From the NCBI GenBank assembly GCA_902795745.1, contig CADBMG010000073.1, positions 1-23,413 on the forward strand: a stretch of 23,413 nt of DNA, in the 5' to 3' direction. Both the position numbers and the translations under genes were made by a program. The stretch is from an uncultured Pseudomonadota bacterium. Lineage in GTDB: Bacteria > Pseudomonadota > Alphaproteobacteria > RF32 > CAG-239. Shown one piece after another: positions 15,313-23,031 of the stretch. How positions within the stretch are numbered: position 1 is the stretch's first letter; each line of letters opens with the position of its first letter. Below the pieces are notes generated by a model, which ran no database searches, was not told the DNA's origin, and worked only from the letters and a program-made list of their open reading frames with translations.

Positions 15313-15341
15313 ATTTTAACAAAAAAGTGTTTTTTAGTCAA
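15313..15341 (-). promoter_or_regulatory. promoter of the HEAGH-protein gene
   Basis: On the minus strand TTGACT (15336-15341) and TAAAAT (15313-15318) are 17 bp apart, a near-consensus promoter. The transcript start would fall near 15306, which decides against the ATG at 15312 as translation start. Confidence 0.72.
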
Positions 15342-15368
15342 TATATTTATATATAAAGTAAAACAGTC

Positions 15369-16118
15369 CTATTCTTGTCGGATTCGCTCATAGACTTTTT
15401 CCCAACCGGTATTATGGTCGGCACCTTCAACGATTATCAAATTATGAGGATTAATGACAAACAAACGTGTGATTTCCGGTACAATATTGTCATCATCGGC
15501 TCCGATGTAGTGAACCTGATTAAATTTGCCGTAAGCATTACGATAATTATGTAAATCAAGGGAAAGGTTCAGAGGCGGTAAATGGTGATATTCCGTCCAC
15601 CTTATGACGTCTAAATTACCGGCAACCGTTACTAACTTATCAATTTTTAAATCAGAATATTTTACCGCCATTAATCCGGCAATTTGCGCCCCGCCGGAAA
15701 ATCCAACCAATGTCAAACTGCTGTTGCCGGTAATTTGTTTTACTGCTTCATATTGAGCTTGCAATGCTTGTGTCGAAAAACGAGCGTTCGACCAATCTTG
15801 CGGTTGACATATTGCATCTGTAACAAATTGACATGGTCGAGCCAGATATATAACGTTTTGATGCTTATCTCCGAATGCTAATTCGCGCACCAAAGTTCCG
15901 CGCGGGGTGGGGTTAGAACTGATTCTGCCGTTGGCACGGAAGGCAAAACCGTCACCTTCTATATATACTTTAAAGGGTGCGTTATTATCGGTTATTTTCT
16001 GCCAAGTGGCGATTTTAAATGATGAAGTTTGTATTTCTTTATATTTGAATTCCGCCGGAACATCAAACGATGAACACGCCATCAGTTCCAAAAATGCCAA
16101 AACAAGCCATACTTTCAT
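15369..16118 (-). CDS. lipoprotein with alpha/beta-hydrolase fold
   Basis: A 249-aa protein with a lipoprotein signal (MKVWLVLAFLELMAC, lipid-linked Cys15) and an alpha/beta-hydrolase layout. The nucleophile elbow is GFSGGA with Ser141, the acid Asp209 or Asp210 in GADDDNIVP, and the base His235 in GADHNTGW. VYIEGDGFAF (51-60) probably supplies the oxyanion region. The triad suggests an esterase, lipase or peptidase acting at the periplasmic face of a membrane; the substrate is unknown. It begins two bases after the VirB8-like stop, so the two are probably co-transcribed, and the promoter for the next gene follows its end. Confidence 0.8.
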   Translation of the reverse strand: MKVWLVLAFLELMACSSFDVPAEFKYKEIQTSSFKIATWQKITDNNAPFKVYIEGDGFAFRANGRISSNPTPRGTLVRELAFGDKHQNVIYLARPCQFVTDAICQPQDWSNARFSTQALQAQYEAVKQITGNSSLTLVGFSGGAQIAGLMAVKYSDLKIDKLVTVAGNLDVIRWTEYHHLPPLNLSLDLHNYRNAYGKFNQVHYIGADDDNIVPEITRLFVINPHNLIIVEGADHNTGWEKVYERIRQE

Positions 16119-16120
16119 TA

Positions 16121-16897
16121 TTAATACATCATCAGATTATATTTGATGTTGCTCGGAACTTCTTCCGGTCCGTCGCGATAATCTCCACGGTACGAAAGAG
16201 TGTAACTGTACACCAAAAAGCCGTAAGGATTGAGCAGACGATCTTCCGGACGACGGAAACGCAATCCGCGGTCATAACCTATACGTACAGAAGCTCTCCA
16301 AATATCCACTTTTGGTTTAGGATTATCTTTGGTAGTATCATAGGTTTTAAACTGTACCATCCATAAGGAACGAGAAACATGTTTTACCCAGTCTATTTCA
16401 ACATAACGTTGCAGACCGAGAGCTTTAAACTGTCGATCAACATTGGCAACATCTTTTTCCACAAAACTGTTAAAAACATTAGTGGTTGAATACCAATACA
16501 AAACCGAACCGGGACGCCAACGTTCCCTCAGCTCGGCATAATCGTCGGTAACCGTGTAGCGCATGATAATATAGTCACGCAAGTATTGTTCAGCGATTAA
16601 GTCGCTGGCATAATAATTAATTTCATCTTGTTGCATGACGTCCATTTGCGTTTCATCATTATTAATGCGAAACAGTCTGGCTTCTACATGTAATTCCGGC
16701 AGCAAAAGAAAAATTACGCTGGCGAGCAACATATTAAGACAAATGCTCAAACACGTTGTAATAACCAAAAAACGAGATGTCCACAAATAGCGACGTTCAG
16801 GAAAAGCCTCAACATGAACGCGTTCAGGAAAATAGCCCAAAACATCCGGCGATTCTTTTTCCTTATATTTAAATAGTGTGCCTAAGATTGAAACCAT
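16121..16897 (-). CDS. VirB8-like type IV secretion protein
   Basis: A 258-aa bitopic inner-membrane protein with a cytoplasmic N terminus, one transmembrane segment (about 39-66) and a periplasmic domain. The domain ends with the VirB8-type strand pattern VDIWRASVRIGY, then LNPYGFLVYSYTLSY. VirB8 proteins form an assembly core of type IV secretion and conjugation machines. No other virB or tra gene is visible within the window. The ATG at 16897 has GAGG about 12 bp upstream; an earlier ATG at 16942 would add 15 residues that do not look like the family. The neighbours are envelope proteins, so a specialised role in another envelope complex is also possible. Confidence 0.72.
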   Translation of the reverse strand: MVSILGTLFKYKEKESPDVLGYFPERVHVEAFPERRYLWTSRFLVITTCLSICLNMLLASVIFLLLPELHVEARLFRINNDETQMDVMQQDEINYYASDLIAEQYLRDYIIMRYTVTDDYAELRERWRPGSVLYWYSTTNVFNSFVEKDVANVDRQFKALGLQRYVEIDWVKHVSRSLWMVQFKTYDTTKDNPKPKVDIWRASVRIGYDRGLRFRRPEDRLLNPYGFLVYSYTLSYRGDYRDGPEEVPSNIKYNLMMY

Positions 16898-17018
16898 TGT
16901 TTGTTTTTTCCTCAAAAAATTGCTTAAAACCAGTATAATCATAAAAAGTGTAATAAAATGTTAATTTTTAGCGGTTATTGTGAAGACAGATATTTGACTC
17001 GAGTAAAAGGATACAAAC

Positions 17019-18941
17019 ATGAAAAAACTGTTTTGTTTGATGATTGCCACATTGGCGGTTGCTGCTTGCTTAGATAATCGAAATGTTGCAGGAAATACCG
17101 CTACGCAAAGTTATGTGGTTACCGGTCCCGATGCCGCTTATTACAGCGATTGGGACAAAGCGATTCGCTATGATGTTGATATGCAAAATATGTATGCCAA
17201 CACCCCGACTAAAATTGAAAAACCGATAGATATGTATATGGCAATGGCTTTGGCGTTGAAATATAATTACAGCGGCAGAGTTATGCGCTATCAGGAAAGC
17301 TTGCTTAAAGCAGGTCAGTCGGCATATTCGCAATTGCCGGAAATTGCTACCAATGCCGGTTATGTTAACACGAATTATCAGTCGGATACCAGTCCTGATT
17401 TGAAAGTGGCATGGAATATCTTGGATATATCTACACTTTATTATATGAATAATGATCAGACTTTTAAGCAGAATGTATCGGTTGAAGTCAGCCGCAAAGT
17501 TATTCAAAATGTTTTACAAGAAGCACGTGTGTTATATTGGAAAGCTATTACGGCACAACGCATATTGCCGGTAGTTGATGCCACAATCGAACACTTAACG
17601 CTTGATGTCGATGAGATGAATGCCGAAGCCAAAGAATTGGCACAGGAAGGTAAAACTCCGTCGACGGCACAGCTTAAGCAAAAGCGCGAATATATGGAAC
17701 AAGTACAAAAACTTTCCGATTTGAAACGCGATATGGAAACGGCTCATGAACGTTTGGCTTCTTTAATGGGATTACATCCTTCTACCGAATTCCGTTTGGT
17801 CGGCAAAGAGTACGGCAACTTTGCTTTGCCGGAAATGAAGTCCGATTTAGCTAAGCTTGAATGGTTGGCTTTGACAAACCGTCCGGAAATGAAGGCTCAT
17901 GATTTGTTGTTGAGTCCGGATGATTTGCAAGTAGTAATTGAAACATTCCGTGATGATACCGCCGGAAACTATATGGACAATCCGCGTGCATATGCCCAGA
18001 AATGGTGCCAAGCAGCAAAGCAAGCTTCTATGACGGTTTATGAAAATGCTCGCGTTAATGATGCTAAGGCATTGGAAACATTGCGTCGTCAACGTATGAC
18101 TTCGTTGATTTTAAATCAGGTATATGTTGCTTGGGCGCGCTATACATCGGCAGAAGAGGATTATCGCATTGCCATGGAAATTGCCGGCACATCTGAAAAT
18201 ATAGCCGAAGATGTTACGGCTACTCGAGGCAGTAAGGCTGTACGCAGTCAGTTAGAGGCAGCAAGAGCTATTGCCGATGAAACCAAAGCTTCATTAGCAT
18301 ATGTTGACCTGCAAGATGCCCTTGGTGCATTATATGCCACTATCGGCTTAGACGCAGTGCCATATTATATGCTGAACGAATCGCCGTCGACAATTGCAAT
18401 GAATCTGCGTGAGGTTTTGGAAAGATGGCGTTTGGGGCAATTTACACCTGAACCGCGTCCGTATTTGATGGATTTGCCATCACGTCGTCCGCCGGTTAAT
18501 CTTTCCAATGAAAAACTTTTGCCGGATGTAACTTATTTGACAGGCGAACACATCAATATTACTGTACCGGCTGCCGTGTTTGAAAAAATGGGTTGGAAAG
18601 CAGGTGAATATGTAACCAAAGCAGGTTTAATCGACGATTCGCCGTTACCGAAATGGCTGAAATATGTTCCTGCAACCAGAACATTCAACGGTGTGGCTAT
18701 GCCGGGAGATGACGGTTCTTATCAGATCAAGGTTTATGCAATGGATGATAACAGTAATTTGGCTTATGTCACCTTTAAGCTGACCATTGTTGACCGTTAC
18801 GTTCCTTCTCTGAATGTACGCGGTTTGAATCGTAGTCGCGATGCCTTGGTAATGAAAAGCTGTAACGGTGCCGAATGTACCGATGAAACACTGGATGATG
18901 TGAAAGTGTTTGCTCCGGCTCGACCGGCGCGCAATCAATAA
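17019..18941 (+). CDS. TolC-like outer-membrane lipoprotein with C-terminal Ig/cadherin-like domain
   Basis: A 640-aa lipoprotein (MKKLFCLMIATLAVAAC, Cys17) whose residues about 50-460 look like an outer membrane efflux (TolC/OEP) protein. It has the two helical-hairpin repeats expected (ALALKYNYSGRVMRYQESLL, and a second after NRPEMKAHDLLL) and a short strand region (SPDLKVAWNILDISTLYY). TolC proteins are trimeric exit ducts for type I secretion and efflux. Residues about 541-594 (LPKWLKYVPATRTFNGVA, then GSYQIKVYAMDDNSNLAYVTFKLTIVDRY) match a He_PIG/cadherin-like beta domain. That fusion is unusual for this family. No matching ABC transporter or adaptor is in the window. AAAGGA precedes the start. 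Confidence 0.75.
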   Translation: MKKLFCLMIATLAVAACLDNRNVAGNTATQSYVVTGPDAAYYSDWDKAIRYDVDMQNMYANTPTKIEKPIDMYMAMALALKYNYSGRVMRYQESLLKAGQSAYSQLPEIATNAGYVNTNYQSDTSPDLKVAWNILDISTLYYMNNDQTFKQNVSVEVSRKVIQNVLQEARVLYWKAITAQRILPVVDATIEHLTLDVDEMNAEAKELAQEGKTPSTAQLKQKREYMEQVQKLSDLKRDMETAHERLASLMGLHPSTEFRLVGKEYGNFALPEMKSDLAKLEWLALTNRPEMKAHDLLLSPDDLQVVIETFRDDTAGNYMDNPRAYAQKWCQAAKQASMTVYENARVNDAKALETLRRQRMTSLILNQVYVAWARYTSAEEDYRIAMEIAGTSENIAEDVTATRGSKAVRSQLEAARAIADETKASLAYVDLQDALGALYATIGLDAVPYYMLNESPSTIAMNLREVLERWRLGQFTPEPRPYLMDLPSRRPPVNLSNEKLLPDVTYLTGEHINITVPAAVFEKMGWKAGEYVTKAGLIDDSPLPKWLKYVPATRTFNGVAMPGDDGSYQIKVYAMDDNSNLAYVTFKLTIVDRYVPSLNVRGLNRSRDALVMKSCNGAECTDETLDDVKVFAPARPARNQ

Positions 18942-18962
18942 CGATTTGCATTGTAATTTAAT

Positions 18963-19000
18963 AACGGAGTCGCTACCCGAAAGTTGCGACTCCGTTTTTT
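18963..19000 (+). terminator. intrinsic terminator of the TolC-like gene
   Basis: AACGGAGTCGC (18963-18973) pairs perfectly with GCGACTCCGTT (18986-18996), followed by T's. It lies about 20 bp after the stop. Confidence 0.9.
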
Positions 19001-19290
19001 GGTATAATAATTATTATGTTAAGAAAAAAATTATATTTTTTGCCATTTTTTTGGATTTTAAAACATCAATACTTTCATATTTTCAAATGATTATACGTAA
19101 CTAATTGTTTTTGTAACCTAAGAATTAACTTTTATTAATATCAACAACCATATAAATTAATTATGTAGATATTATAAAGAGTTATATCACTTATCCCCTT
19201 TTTATAAAAAAAATTAAGAAAAATTTCTTGTTGCAGAAACATTTATTTTGCACAATGGCTTTCAGGAAATATTCATTGCTATTTTTAAAA
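19001..19290 (+). other. very A/T-rich intergenic region upstream of the nrd operon
   Basis: No gene is supported; a 24-codon frame near 19018 is likely chance. TTTATTAATATCAA (19131-19144) resembles the FNR/Anr site TTGATNNNNATCAA with one mismatch. It lies 240 bp before nrdD, and in such A/T-rich DNA this may be chance. The nrdD promoter itself is not obvious. Confidence 0.35.
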
Positions 19291-19296
19291 ATATTC

Positions 19297-19310
19297 CACA
19301 ATATATTGTG
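19297..19310 (+). promoter_or_regulatory. NrdR box 1
   Basis: CACAATATATTGTG is a perfect 14-bp palindrome and matches the NrdR operator consensus. NrdR represses ribonucleotide reductase genes when dATP is high. Together with box 2 (31 bp away, centre to centre) it forms the usual tandem site. Confidence 0.85.
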
Positions 19311-19328
19311 TTTTTAATTTTTCATTAA

Positions 19329-19340
19329 ACAATATATTGT
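19329..19340 (+). promoter_or_regulatory. NrdR box 2
   Basis: ACAATATATTGT is a perfect 12-bp palindrome and the second half of the tandem NrdR site. The 31-bp spacing is three helical turns, so both boxes face the same side of the DNA. Confidence 0.85.
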
Positions 19341-19383
19341 AGTTATTGGAAAAAATAACCAACAGCATTTAGGAGAGAAATAA

Positions 19384-21477
19384 ATGGCCGAGCAAAGCCC
19401 AAATTTTGAGATTGAAACAAACATTAAAAACGTAACCAAAAGAGACGGAGTATTAGCCCCTTTTGATTCAAGCAAAATCTATAACGCTATTTTGAAAGCC
19501 GGAACATCTACCGGCGAATTCAAAGAAGCTGAAGCATGGTTATTAACAGCACAGGTTATGAAGGTTGTTAACCACAAATTTGAAGAAGAAATTCCTTCTA
19601 TTGAGCAAATTCAGGATATTGTGGAACAAACCCTTATTTCCGCTAACTATTTTGCCACGGCTAAAGCTTATATTTTGTATCGTGACCAACGTAATCGTAT
19701 GCGTAGCGATAAAAAAGTTATGGTTGATGTTGAAAGTTCAATCAACGAATATTTGGAAAAGCTTGACTGGCGTGTTAATGCCAACGCTAACCAAGGTTAT
19801 TCAAACGGCGGTTTGATTTTGAATGTTTCCGGTAAAGTTACCGCCAACTACTGGTTGAGCCATGTTTATCCGGCAGAAGTAGGCGAAGCGCATCGCAACG
19901 GTGATGTTCATATTCATGATTTGGATATGCTTGCGGCTTATTGTGCCGGATGGTCTCTCAAAACTTTACTCAAAGAAGGTTTTAACGGTGTGCGCGGCAA
20001 AGCCGAAGCAAATCCTCCGAAACACTTGTCTTCTGCTGTCGGCCAAATGGTTAACTTTATGGGTACATTGCAAAACGAATGGGCCGGTGCTCAGGCATTT
20101 TCTTCGGTAGATACATATTTGGCTCCGTACATTCGCAAAGATAATATGAGCTATGAACAAGTTAAGCAGTGCATTCAAGAATTGATTTATAATTTGAATG
20201 TTCCTTCGCGCTGGGGTTCGCAAACGCCGTTTACTAACTTTACGTTTGACTGGGTATGTCCGGAAGATTTGCGCAATCAGCATCCATACATCGGCGGTCA
20301 TATTGCCGGTCATGACGAGAACTTTATGCCTATTATCGAAGGTCAGGAAGAAATGCCGTTTACTTACGGCGATTTGCAAAAAGAAATGGATATGATTAAT
20401 CGTGCCTACATTGAAACAATGATGGATGGTGATGTGATGGATCGTCCGTTTACTTTCCCGATTCCGACATACAATATGACTCCTGATTTTCCGTGGGATG
20501 ATGAAAAATCACAGCTTTTGTTTGAAATGACAGCAAAATATGGTATGCCGTATTTCCAAAACTTCATCAATTCTGTTTTGAAGCCGGGACAGATTCGTTC
20601 AATGTGCTGCCGTCTGCAACTTGACTTGCGTGAACTTTTAGCCAAAGGTAATGGTTTGTTCGGTTCGGCAGAGCAAACAGGTTCTATCGGCGTTGTAACC
20701 TTTAACTGTGCTCGTTTGGGTTATGTTTACAAGGGTAACGAAGAAGGTTTGTTCGGTCGGGTTGACGAGCTCTTAAATATTGCCCGTACATCACTGGAAA
20801 TTAAGCGCAAAGTCATTCAACGTTTGATTGATAATGGTTTATACCCGTATACTAAACGCTATTTGGGAACGTTGCGCAATCACTTCTCCACTATTGGTGT
20901 TAATGGTATTAATGAGATGATTTTGAACTTTACGAACGGTGAACATGGCGTTTCTGATCCGTGGGGTAAAGCTTTTGCCGAAAAATTCTTAGACTACATT
21001 CGCACTCAGTTGATTAAAATTCAAGAAGAAACCGGTCATATGTATAACTTGGAAGCAACTCCTGCCGAAAGTGCAACATATCGCTTTGCTCGTGAAGATA
21101 AAAAACGCTTCCCTGGAATTATTCAAGCCGGCACCAAAGAAGATCCGTACTATACCAACTCTTCACAATTGCCGGTAGGCTACACTGACGATCCGTTTGA
21201 AGCTTTGGAGCTGCAAGCCTCGTTACAAGCCAAATATACGGGAGGTACTGTTTTGCACCTGTATATGAATCAACGTATTTCTTCGGCAAAAGTTTGCGGT
21301 GAACTGATTAAAAAGGTTCTGACAAACTATCGTCTGCCGTATATTACCATTACGCCTACATTCTCCATTTGTCCGAAGCATGGCTACTTGTCCGGTGAAC
21401 ACAAGTTCTGCCCGATTTGCGATGAAGAGAAAAAGGCCGCTAAAATAAAAGCATTAAAAGCAAGTAATGTTGCCTAA
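19384..21477 (+). CDS. nrdD: class III ribonucleotide reductase, large part (NrdD without the glycyl radical loop)
   Basis: A 697-aa protein reducing ribonucleoside triphosphates to deoxy forms without oxygen. Residues about 15-105 are an ATP-cone (NVTKRDGVLAPFDSSKI, ending LYRDQR), the allosteric domain. The body has GDVHIHDLDMLAAYCAGW, SSAVGQMVNFMGTLQNEWAG, NVPSRWGSQTPFTNFTFDW, and the active-site cysteines in RSMCCRLQLD (Cys408/409). Near the end is a zinc-type site: Cys663, His666, Cys676, Cys679. The chain then stops at 697. In ordinary NrdD the glycyl radical motif follows within about 16 residues; here it is absent and is found in the next gene. AGGAGAG precedes the ATG. Two NrdR boxes upstream imply repression by dATP-NrdR. 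Confidence 0.93.
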   Translation: MAEQSPNFEIETNIKNVTKRDGVLAPFDSSKIYNAILKAGTSTGEFKEAEAWLLTAQVMKVVNHKFEEEIPSIEQIQDIVEQTLISANYFATAKAYILYRDQRNRMRSDKKVMVDVESSINEYLEKLDWRVNANANQGYSNGGLILNVSGKVTANYWLSHVYPAEVGEAHRNGDVHIHDLDMLAAYCAGWSLKTLLKEGFNGVRGKAEANPPKHLSSAVGQMVNFMGTLQNEWAGAQAFSSVDTYLAPYIRKDNMSYEQVKQCIQELIYNLNVPSRWGSQTPFTNFTFDWVCPEDLRNQHPYIGGHIAGHDENFMPIIEGQEEMPFTYGDLQKEMDMINRAYIETMMDGDVMDRPFTFPIPTYNMTPDFPWDDEKSQLLFEMTAKYGMPYFQNFINSVLKPGQIRSMCCRLQLDLRELLAKGNGLFGSAEQTGSIGVVTFNCARLGYVYKGNEEGLFGRVDELLNIARTSLEIKRKVIQRLIDNGLYPYTKRYLGTLRNHFSTIGVNGINEMILNFTNGEHGVSDPWGKAFAEKFLDYIRTQLIKIQEETGHMYNLEATPAESATYRFAREDKKRFPGIIQAGTKEDPYYTNSSQLPVGYTDDPFEALELQASLQAKYTGGTVLHLYMNQRISSAKVCGELIKKVLTNYRLPYITITPTFSICPKHGYLSGEHKFCPICDEEKKAAKIKALKASNVA

Positions 21478-21536
21478 AATGCAAAAAAATAAGAACAAGA
21501 ACACAAAACACACAATTTTATTAGAAGGAAAAAACA

Positions 21537-21758
21537 ATGACAAACACAATTAATTTTGAAGATATAAAGTTAACCGATGCAGAGCGCCAACCTTGCGAAG
21601 TTTGGACCAGAGTGATGGGCTATCACCGTCCGGTCAGCGAATTCAACAAAGGTAAAAAAAGTGAATATTATTCACGCGTGTGTTTTGTGGAAGATAAGGC
21701 CGTTATGCATCTGGATTTAGGCGAGAGCTGCGGTTGCACATTGCAAGCTGCGGAATAA
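21537..21758 (+). CDS. glycyl radical domain of anaerobic ribonucleotide reductase as a separate 73-aa protein
   Basis: The 73-aa protein contains CEVWTRVMGYHRPVSEFNKG and then KKSEYYSRVCF, which is the C-terminal glycyl radical region of class III ribonucleotide reductases (RVxGYxRPVxxWNxGK...). The radical glycine would be Gly28. Residues 1-20 form a short lead with Cys20. The C-terminal tail ends in LGESCGCTLQAAE, with Cys49, Cys65 and Cys67, which is not usual. AGAAGGA precedes the ATG, so it is an independent gene 59 bp after nrdD rather than a frameshifted end, and nrdG follows 8 bp later. It probably docks onto NrdD and is activated by NrdG. It may instead work as a replacement for oxygen-damaged radical domains, like YfiD for pyruvate formate-lyase, but the large subunit here has no own motif to replace. 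Confidence 0.85.
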   Translation: MTNTINFEDIKLTDAERQPCEVWTRVMGYHRPVSEFNKGKKSEYYSRVCFVEDKAVMHLDLGESCGCTLQAAE

Positions 21759-21766
21759 TACCGATA

Positions 21767-22474
21767 ATGGTACAAAATATGATAAACATCGGCGATATTG
21801 AGAAATTCAGTATCGTCGATTTTCCTTCTAAAATGGCCGTTGTTGTATTTATGCAGGGCTGTCCGTGGCGGTGTCCGTTTTGCTATAATCAAACATTGCA
21901 GAATCCACATATAGAAGGAAATGCCGAATGGGATAATTTGGTGCATTTGTTGGAACATCGCAAAGGAATGATTGATGCGGTGGTATTTTCCGGAGGAGAG
22001 CCTTTGATGCAAGATAGTTTGCCTGAGGCTATTGATGCCGTGCGCCAAATGGAATTTGAGGTTGGATTACATACCGGCGGGTACAGACCGGAAGCTTTGC
22101 AGAAGGTGCTTGATAAAGTTGTTTGGGTGGGGTTTGATATTAAGGCTCCGCTTCATGCCGAACGCTATAAAAAAGCTACCGGCAATGCAGGAGATGTTGA
22201 AAAAGTTAAACAAAGTCTGCAAATGTTATTGGAGGCAAAAATTCACTTCGAATGCCGCACAACATGTGATCCGCGAATCCTTGATATTGCAGATATATAT
22301 GAAATTGCCGACACACTGTCCGGATTAGGTGTCGAAGAATATTATATCCAAAAATATCGCCCGATTCGCACTGATCGTGTTACGCAGGATTCTGATTGCG
22401 AAAAGTTTTTTAAGGACGAAAAATTGCTCGCCTACTTAAAACAAAAGTTCAAGATTTTTGATGTACGGAAATAG
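21767..22474 (+). CDS. nrdG: anaerobic ribonucleotide reductase activating protein (radical SAM)
   Basis: A 235-aa radical SAM enzyme that makes the glycyl radical on the reductase. The [4Fe-4S] motif is GCPWRCPFCYN with Cys32, Cys36 and Cys39 (CX3CX2C), typical of glycyl radical activases. FSGGEPLMQ follows, then the barrel (VGLHTGG, VWVGFDIKAPL). Its length fits the NrdG2-type activases. The frame extends upstream, but ATG at 21767 (or 21779) fits best, since the earlier ATG overlaps the previous gene. The start lies 8 bp after the glycyl-domain gene, so activase and target are co-expressed. Confidence 0.93.
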   Translation: MVQNMINIGDIEKFSIVDFPSKMAVVVFMQGCPWRCPFCYNQTLQNPHIEGNAEWDNLVHLLEHRKGMIDAVVFSGGEPLMQDSLPEAIDAVRQMEFEVGLHTGGYRPEALQKVLDKVVWVGFDIKAPLHAERYKKATGNAGDVEKVKQSLQMLLEAKIHFECRTTCDPRILDIADIYEIADTLSGLGVEEYYIQKYRPIRTDRVTQDSDCEKFFKDEKLLAYLKQKFKIFDVRK

Positions 22475-22479
22475 GTGCA

Positions 22480-23031
22480 ATGCCGAGTTTATGGAAAATA
22501 TTCATTACTTTTTTCAAAATCGGCTTGTTTACTTTCGGCGGCGGAGGAGTTCTTATTGCTTGGATTGAAAATGAGCTGGTTCAGCAAAAAAAGTGGCTCA
22601 GCGATGAAGATTTTCTGGACTATTATGCCATTTCGCAATGCACACCGGGAATTATAGCCGTAAATGTTGCAACGCTGGTCGGTTATCATGTACGGCAAAA
22701 AATCGGGGCAACCGTTGCAACTATTGCCGTGATTTTACCTTCGGTTTTGGTAATAACCTTAATCGCGGTTTTTATGCAGGATTTAGTAAAGAACGAAACG
22801 GTGGTACACGCATTTAACGGTATAAGAGCATCGGTTATAGCTGTTATAATCGGTGTTGTGATGCAGATGTTGAGGAAAAACATAAAAAATCCGATTGCTA
22901 TGATAATTTTTGCAGCAGCGTTTTTATTATTGATTATTTTTAATATTTCACCGTTTTTAATGATTCTTTTTGGTTGTATCGCCGGTCTTGTATATCAAAA
23001 ATCTACTCATATCAGGGAGATGAAAAAATGA
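22480..23031 (+). CDS. chromate transporter family protein, first half
   Basis: A 183-aa polytopic protein of the chromate ion transporter (CHR) family, short-chain type. GLFTFGGGGVLIAWIENELV and the TPGIIAVNVATLVGYHV pattern are the family signature, and the rest is hydrophobic segments. Short-chain members are encoded as two adjacent half genes that make the full transporter, as here. The real substrate in this organism is not known; the family is often annotated by chromate resistance only. It starts 5 bp after nrdG and overlaps its partner by 4 bp (ATGA), so it is probably co-transcribed with the nrd genes. Confidence 0.88.
   Translation: MPSLWKIFITFFKIGLFTFGGGGVLIAWIENELVQQKKWLSDEDFLDYYAISQCTPGIIAVNVATLVGYHVRQKIGATVATIAVILPSVLVITLIAVFMQDLVKNETVVHAFNGIRASVIAVIIGVVMQMLRKNIKNPIAMIIFAAAFLLLIIFNISPFLMILFGCIAGLVYQKSTHIREMKK

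Noticed and set aside
19131..19144. FNR/Anr site before nrdD
   Set aside because: It differs from the consensus by one base and lies 240 bp upstream in very A/T-rich DNA, so chance is likely; kept only as a note in the intergenic entry.
21478..21536. Frameshift or stop error joining nrdD to the glycyl domain
   Set aside because: There are 59 bp between the ORFs, a proper ribosome binding site (AGAAGGA) and a good ATG, and the two reading frames do not need a single-base change to make sense.
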